Below are positions 57,519 through 64,000 of a stretch of DNA of 64,000 bases, in pieces. Under the pieces are notes generated by a model. That model did not search any database, was not told where the DNA came from, and saw only the letters and a list, made by a program, of their open reading frames with translations. Both the position numbers and the translations under genes were made by a program. How positions within the stretch are numbered: the stretch's first letter is position 1; every line of letters starts with the position of its first letter. The DNA is from Zhengitettix transpicula (taxonomy: Eukaryota; Arthropoda; Insecta; Orthoptera; Tetrigidae). The stretch covers positions 36,002,587 through 36,066,586 of the forward strand of contig CM073591.1 of NCBI GenBank assembly GCA_037074705.1. Reading direction: 5' to 3'.

Positions 57519-58485
57519 CCAGGTGTAAAAGTTTAAATCCCCAATTTTTAGTTACAAAACTCCATTACTTTTTTATAGAAAGCAAAAAAAACATTTGCGT
57601 ATCTCGAACCACTCATCAAACCATTTTCGAACGTCTTCTAGGAATAGAAGGCTGCTCAGCGAGTGCGTGGCTCATCGAAGAAAACAGGTGGTAGTCGGAA
57701 GGGGACAGGTCTGTTGAATAAGTGGCTTGGGGCAGCGCTTCCCATTTGAGTGCCTCCAAGTAGTTTAGAAACATTGTTGACGTTTGCAATAGTGCCTTGT
57801 CGTGGAGGAAAACCAACCTGTTACGTCTACGCTGATAATAAGATAATTTTTTTCACGCAGAACACAGTGCAATTTGATCAGTTGTTGATGGTAGCGGTAG
57901 GCATTGACAGTTTTCACCAGTCATAGTAGACGACACCCAGCTGATCCCACCAAACATACAGCAGCGTCTTGCGGACGATGTTGATGGTTGGCCGCGAACA
58001 AACCACGATTTAGTGCGTTTAGGATTCTCGAAGTTTATCCACTGTTTATCACAGTCACAAATGTAGGAACGACTGTGTTCTGTGTCTGGCGAACAGGATT
58101 AAGCATGAGTGTCGGTGTCGCTCCTTCTGCCTAACGTTAAATTCATGCGGCACCCATTTTCCGATCCTTTGTACGTTTCCCATGACACGTAGACGCATGG
58201 AACTTGCGGGTTGAGTAACATTCAATTTGGCCGCATGTATTTTTATTATTGGGTAACGTCCTCGTCCAAAAGAGCCTGCTTTTGATAGTATCAACCTTCT
58301 TGATCAAATTTTCACTGTTCTTGTCGCTCAGGTCAAAATTTTCGTCTGTGAACAGACAAAACCAATTTATGCACGTTGTTTCCGATAAAGCATAGTCGAA
58401 ATAGGCCTCCACACAAGCGTCAGCAGCCGATTTCTTGAAATTGAAGCAAAAAAGCAGAGCTTTCACAAAATACTAAAGAGGGTGG
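57519..58485 (-). pseudogene. Dead mariner transposase
   Basis: Minus-strand frames give, in order, LLFCFNFKKSAADACVEAY and DYALSETTCINWFCLF (N-terminal HTH region), GKWVPHEF, then WWDQLGVVYY (57921-57953), and HDKALLQTSTMFLNYLEALK followed by WEALPQATYSTDLSPSDYHL (57616-57816). The spacing from HD to SPSD is 34 residues, the DD34D of mariner. Many stops and frameshifts, and the HDNARPH box is mutated. A likely left terminus ccaggtgtaaaag follows a TA at 57517-57518. A matching right terminal repeat is not found, so the 5' end is lost or decayed. Confidence 0.9.
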
Positions 58486-58489
58486 CCAA

Positions 58490-58760
58490 AGGAAATATGT
58501 TTGTCGTGTGAAATTGCTAATTATTGATGAAGCTTATAAAAAAGAATTGCATGTCCATGGTAGCTTAATCGGAGGAAACAGCGGATTTAAACTTATGCAC
58601 ATGGTATATTATTCAAATTGATATATAGTATGTCTGAGTTTAAAGTATATTAATTTTATAAATAAATAAATAGCAGAATAACAAAAAAAGTTAAGAAGTC
58701 TTAACTGCCATCTGAAAGACGCGGTTGCGTCGTTCTCGCGGCTCTTCAGTTTTGTTGTAA
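58490..58760. other. Spacer between mariner and P unit
   Basis: No terminal inverted repeat of the mariner is visible here, and nothing else is recognised. Confidence 0.4.
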
Positions 58761-58762
58761 TC

Positions 58763-58855
58763 ACTTGAAGAAAGCAACAAGGTTTACGGAAACGTTTTGC
58801 GGTATTTATATCATCACTTCATTTTATCTGTTATTTGACTATTCATTAATTCATT
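58763..58855 (+). repeat. Family P unit
   Basis: CACTTGAAGAAAGCAACAAGG, tttacg, GAAACGTTTTGCGGTATTTA, tatcatcacttcattttatc, tgttatttgactattcatt. GAAAC 58789-58793. The core has an extra T (CTTGAAGA). Confidence 0.55.
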
Positions 58856-58859
58856 TAAT

Positions 58860-61800
58860 TAGATTTATAATGTTCTCCATAAAGGTACTTATATCTTACT
58901 TCTTTCTACGAAATTTGTGATGAATTTACTATTTTGTCCTTTTATGTGAGACGAAAAAGTAATCATTCTAGCATTGCTAGCTTCGCCGATTTGAAGTAAA
59001 GCATATCTTCTGGGAATTATTTGATATGAACTTTATTCTATTTAAACCAGGTTCATCGCACTCATTACGATCGTCCATTATCACGTGTAGTTGTTATGAT
59101 TTACGGGCTCCCAGGATGTTTTACGACAGTTACAGAGATTAAATCTTGAGTGGTTGTAATAAACATAATAAGGTTCTGCAGTTGATTCTTAAAGGTGCTC
59201 TATTTAGAAATTCCTCCTCGAGAATATTTGTTATCAGGACAAAGGAGTTTCATTAATCGTTTGTCCTGGATTTAGTTTCATTTTGCAATTTACCGCATAT
59301 TCAGACGTGTGTAACGATGGTGAAGATATAGAAGTTCCTGGAATACGTTTAATAAACGAAGATGATTCACGCGGTTGACGATGAAAGACATTCCGGGTCG
59401 GATGAGGAGGCTCCCCTTTGTGCGGCTCCAGCATTTGGTGGGTACCACGTGCGTTTTGTGACCGCAAGAGTGCCATCTTTGTCCGAGCTTTCATAAACCC
59501 CTTTATGGTTCCGTGAAGGCAGTATTTTTGCATTTGAATGTGCTGAGGGGTCCAGGTTCTGGTCTGGCTCTAGAGTTTTACGGCTGGCGTAATGATAGCT
59601 ATATCCTCCCTCTCTTTGGCTTTGGTAGTCAGGAGATTCTTTTCTTCCTCCCAAGGACATATACAAGGTTACGATCCAATTTTCACCTTAAAACCTTACG
59701 CGCACTGATGCTCACGTCTCAAGGAAATTACGTGACCACTCTTGCTAACGTGCTGTAGGTCAAAGAGTTTTCTTTTCGTCTGTCCGCATCGCACACACAA
59801 GGCCTGCGAAACAAATCCCTAACAACAATACCCTCTATGCCACTTGCGTTCCATTAAAGGTGAAAAGAAAATATTCCGTTTATTATGCTAGTAACATGTC
59901 CAAGTACGTGACGCGGAATTTCTAAACTAAATGGTACTCCAAGGATCCACAAAGGGACCAATTCGTGTTCATTACGGTCGAATAATCTTCTGAAAAATAC
60001 AATATGTTGAGTAACCATAAATTAGAATGTTTTTACTATTTATTTACTAAATATTGTGGCACAATAGTTGCTACGGAAAGAACCCTACAATATCCTTGCC
60101 TTAATTTTCTAATTGGAATAAGAAAATATTCTGTTTTTCCTGTATTACCTTAAATACTTTAAATATATTTTCTGCATATTTACTTATTAATGTTTCGTTA
60201 ACAAGCCTAGTTTCACTTTTCATATCTCTCGAACGTCAAATGAACGTCAGACGACGAATTTGGGTTTTCCTTTTTATTTCTACTTAGTCTTGGGTTATTT
60301 TTCTTTCAAAAATTTAATGAGAGACGTGTCTTTCCCATATCATTGGAACTTGAGTATTTCTTTAAATATCATGCCATGATTTCGTTTCTTATTCCACTTA
60401 TTCTTGACATCGTCCCTCAAACTCTCGTTCATATATACCAACTATTGTACGTCTTCAGATTGGGCTTCTTTGTCTTACGACTTTTAAATATTGTAAAACA
60501 ATTTCTACAGCTTCTTATAATCTAATTTCATTATCCATCGCATTATATCTATGATATTCCGATTATTTGATTTTTTGTTATACTTTGACGTTTAAAAAAA
60601 TTGTACCCCTGTAAATAAAAGCTTCAAATTTTCATCTTACGAGTCACGTCACAGATAATCAATTTGTAGTAAATATGCCTTGCTTAATTTGAGCGCAGAA
60701 GGACGACAGCAGGAAAAATAGAGTAATTCTCTAAAAATAGTATAAAACCAAATTTTCGGAAAAACTTATTCAAAATTATTCAAAACTGCACATTATCTGA
60801 AGAAGTCGCAAAATAGTGCACGAAACGGATTTTTTAGTTGAATTAATTAATAAATTTTTCTGATATATTGGTTAAATTGTTTGTTTATTTATCAAATGAC
60901 AATTGTCAGATTACATTAATCACAATAAATTCTGTTAGTTTCGAATATTAATAAACATCGCCGCCTAATTTTAATAGTGATTTATGTCAATCATCTAATT
61001 TTAAAAAAAATTCTTTCGAAAGAGTTGTCAATGTCATTTTAGTCAACGGATTCCAACCCTTACACCTGTTTACATTTCGAAATATGGTTAAAAGTTCGTA
61101 AATTTTTTTTTGTTTCGGTTCTGCGAAAACCAAATTCGTTCATACCAAATTATACTTCATGACCCTTATCAAACAAATGAAAGTTAAATATTTTTTTAAT
61201 AAATAAAGGCTTCAAATTTTAATATCTGCACACTACGCATCCAGTTCTCTTAAATCACAATTTGAAAGAACATCCTTAGGTTGGTTAATCCACACGCCAT
61301 TATATCTACTGAATCTCTGAAACGCCATTCGTCGTTATTTTTCACGCACAAGCTTTTCTCTCTCTCCATTCTCCATCGTATGCATTATTTCTGTAAGGCT
61401 TACACGTTTCAATCACTTTCTAAGAAATTTTCAGATTTAACCACCATAAATGCAATAATGTTTCAGTCTTGCTCCTGTGTTTTTCTTTATCCCTATTCTT
61501 TTCCCAGAAATAAATAACTTAGATTAATTGTCAAAAAATTTTAGACTATGGAGAAGAACTTGGGAAAACATCGGCCATCTACCACAAACACTCAGCGTAT
61601 TATGGTATGCCCGATATGTTCCCTACAAATAATAATGCCTAACTATAACCTAAATTATTTCGACTGCCATCGCGGTGGCAATGACTTTCGTAACATCCAA
61701 CTGACCGCAACATTGCCAAGTTCTCTTTTATAATTTTTTCTTTAATTCCGTCCACACTTTAATGAACTCTCGGCGCTGTCAACGTTTACAAAAAAATTTC

Positions 61801-64000
61801 TACATAACCGATTTTTATAAAATTGACATGAACACAAAAGTTAGTGGACTAAATCATTAATACTATCAGTTCAGAAAAATTTGTAATTTTCCCTTATGTC
61901 AAGGATTCGTTAATAACTTTTTGTAACATAAACCAAAAATAATTATTAGTTTCCTCGAAAACATAACTTTATTTTGTCTGAATTGTCTACCATTCTTATT
62001 CATTAGTTTCAATAAGGTGTATTTTTTTCAATTTATTACATGAATGTTTTGTACTTTATATGTTTTACCTGGACAACAGAATAAAAACTGATAGTAGGCT
62101 ACTTTTAAATATTTATTCAGATCACCCTGCGTTATATTATATTACTGACATATTTAAGGACTACTAAGTTTCCGTACGGATCAGTAGATGACTTCAAAAT
62201 CCCCCCACTACATTCATGTGGGACTTTTTTTTCGTCGTCATTTGAATTCTTCTTTCCTTATCTAATAAAAAAAAAGTTTTGCCATCCTCGTTGTTGTGAT
62301 TATGGAATATTCTTCAGTCTATATTTTCATCTATATTGTATAGCTCCGGGTTTTAAATTCGCACCTCCGTAATTTTCTTTCAAAATATTCGTTCTTTCCA
62401 AACCATTTTTAAAATTAAATTCATTTGTAAATTATTTCCTCAGTTTTTCTCTAAAATATATTAATTTCGATTTTCCAGAGAATTATTACAGTTTAAACGA
62501 TAATCTATTTTGGAGTATCCTATTGCCACTGTACCATAAATCCTACAGTGAAAAGAAGTTCCTAGAATCATGCGTTGTGATGAAATTTGTTCCTTTATAA
62601 TTAAAATAATATATAATGGCGAGGAAGCGAATTGAAGAAGACGACATTCGTTAAATGGAAATACTAACAATTAGCTACATTAGCACGTTTATAGAAAAAT
62701 AAACTTTCCGCACCAAGATTAAATAAAATCCGTTAAAGATAGTTCATGCAATTTATATAATTGTTTGTTATTAGCGAACTTAATGCCACTCATTATGACT
62801 CTAATTGAAGCGTTGAGTTTTAATTTGTCGTATCATTTCAGTTGATGGTCTCTCGTTTAAGAGAACAGGAGAAACGTAAAAATGCAATGACTACTACAGC
62901 GTGCTATCAGTTCATTTGTTACTTGTTTTAAAATTATGCATAGGTGAAAGTTTGCTTCAACAAGTCTGATGATCATACTCGAGGTTGTTATTACTGGATT
63001 TTACGAAAAAATTTGACTCGATGTTAAATAAGACAGATGAGTTTGTTAAGAATCCAGATTATATTCAGGACGTAACGTGCCTTTTAGACTTCTGTGACTT
63101 ACATCTCTCGCTTTTTTTCCAATAAAAAACTGACGAAATCTGAAAAATTATTTTCGTGTATTGCTTAAAATTTTTAGGAAACTGCAGAGAATCAGGATTA
63201 ATACTTTTCTAGATCTGTACCGTAGAATAAACGTCTTATATTCCTGTATTCGGTTTTTCTACAGTGAAATTTGATGTAGATTCCCAAATTATTACTTTAA
63301 AAGCAAACTTTAAGAAAGATATGCATTATGAAGGGAAACTAAGTAATTTTTTTTAACTGTTTTCATTATATAATAACTGCTTGAAAATTGAAAGTAATCA
63401 CATTATGCAATACTTATTTCTTTAAACTCTGGTGCGCTGGAGTGGATGAGCGCGCCTCATAGCATATGTTTTGAGTAAACCAAATGAAATTACGTAAATA
63501 CATCCTTTAGTATTTACTTTAGTTCAAAAAATTCTCCTACCTTCTTTACTATTCAAATTTTTCTGCCAAGTTATGATGGATAATGTCGTTTATTGATATT
63601 GCAGTACTTGTCGTGAACGAAAATATGATTACAAATGAAAAATCGGTAAAGTTTTATTTTAATGTTTCGCGATACAGCAGACGTTTTTCTGAGTTTTCAT
63701 CCACTTTTATTAAAATTTTAATTTACGGTAATCAAGACGCGTTTGTTCTAATTTACCTTCATAATCGATTAATTCCTGAAACCAACTAAAAACGCCTTAA
63801 TTACAGCACGTTATATAGAATAATAAAGTTATTGTAATTAAAGCAAGTCTTGAAAACTGTCTGAGTGACAGATTATTTATAGTTAGCTCAGCCTTACCAT
63901 TTACTTTTTTGCAATATACATGATGACTATTCATGCACTAGAATAATCCATCAATTTTTTGTTGTGTTCTGTAGTAAAGAGCCAACTCTTAGGATTTACC
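58860..64000. other. AT-rich spacer with one GC-elevated patch
   Basis: 59380-59780 is GC-elevated with overlapping ORFs on both strands (59234-59666 minus, 59513-59758 plus) and no known domain. A P-like core lies at 60797-60830. The remainder to 64000 is low-GC with short ORFs that show no motif. Confidence 0.4.
60797..60830 (+). repeat. Isolated P-like core
   Basis: CTGAAGAAGTCGCAAAATAG then TGCACGAAACGG: CTGAAGA 60797-60803 and GAAAC 60822-60826, with a bulged stem between (GT..GC pairing with GC..AC). No gttgtgtgg tail follows, so it may be chance or a different subtype. Confidence 0.3.

Overview
The window is nuclear DNA of a eukaryote, most likely an arthropod and probably an insect with a large, repeat-rich genome. 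It is AT-rich and contains no intact long ORF. It holds the remains of several classes of eukaryotic transposon (non-LTR retrotransposons, LTR retrotransposons, a mariner with DD34D spacing, Penelope-like fragments) and long AT or GT microsatellites. There is no operon structure, ribosome binding site, rRNA gene or functional tRNA gene. I cannot fix the species from sequence alone.

Almost everything that can be recognised is mobile-element debris in a gene-poor, probably intergenic or intronic region. Six repeat families dominate. (A) A GC-rich, A-tailed retroposon: at least a dozen copies on both strands, often 5' truncated, with one copy flanked by a perfect 11-bp target duplication (44061-44530). 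A longer B-type relative occurs at about 2350-3480 and 32808-33450. (P) Short units with the core CTGAAGA, a small hairpin, then GAAACGTTGTG. These resemble hammerhead ribozyme cores and occur alone, head-to-head or as long hairpins. A fragment resembling Penelope reverse transcriptase lies beside one of them (about 9727-9884). (L) Four LTRs of 0.85-0.98 kb sharing termini, TATA boxes and an internal motif (8550-9567, 39047-39964, 39978-41070, about 52190-53096), with ATAT at the resolved junctions. (S) A 0.4-kb repeat carrying tRNA-like arms (6705-7520 and 26988-27385). (R) A 0.5-kb dispersed repeat (14062-14600 and 18145-18960). (H) A 0.5-0.7-kb repeat (21468-22165 and 35147-35632).

Region by region: 1-7.5 kb is mostly A/B copies, two LINE reverse transcriptase fragments and the first S copy. 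7.8-9.9 kb is a P unit, then a second P unit split by an LTR element, then the Penelope-like fragment. 10-19.1 kb is AT-rich spacer with a decayed LINE (16.2-16.9 kb), the R repeats and a large palindrome. 19-26 kb is spacer with the first H copy, a GC-elevated island and one candidate coding exon (24988-25341, minus). 26-33.5 kb repeats the A, S, P and B families. 33.8-34.65 kb is a CpG-rich island that looks like a promoter with an untranslated first exon. 35-41 kb holds H, P hairpins and two adjacent LTRs. 43-49 kb holds more A and P copies. 52-53.2 kb is a solo LTR with a perfect hairpin. 57.5-58.5 kb is a dead mariner. The last 5 kb are AT-rich with no recognised gene.

Nested insertions give a relative chronology. 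P, R and S repeats are older: an LTR element sits inside a P unit, an A copy inside an R/palindrome unit, and a LINE 3' end inside an S unit. Each pre-insertion sequence can be read from the flanks or from an uninterrupted sister copy. The most interesting signal is the hammerhead-like P family and its hairpin forms, one of which is bounded by a 15-bp target duplication.
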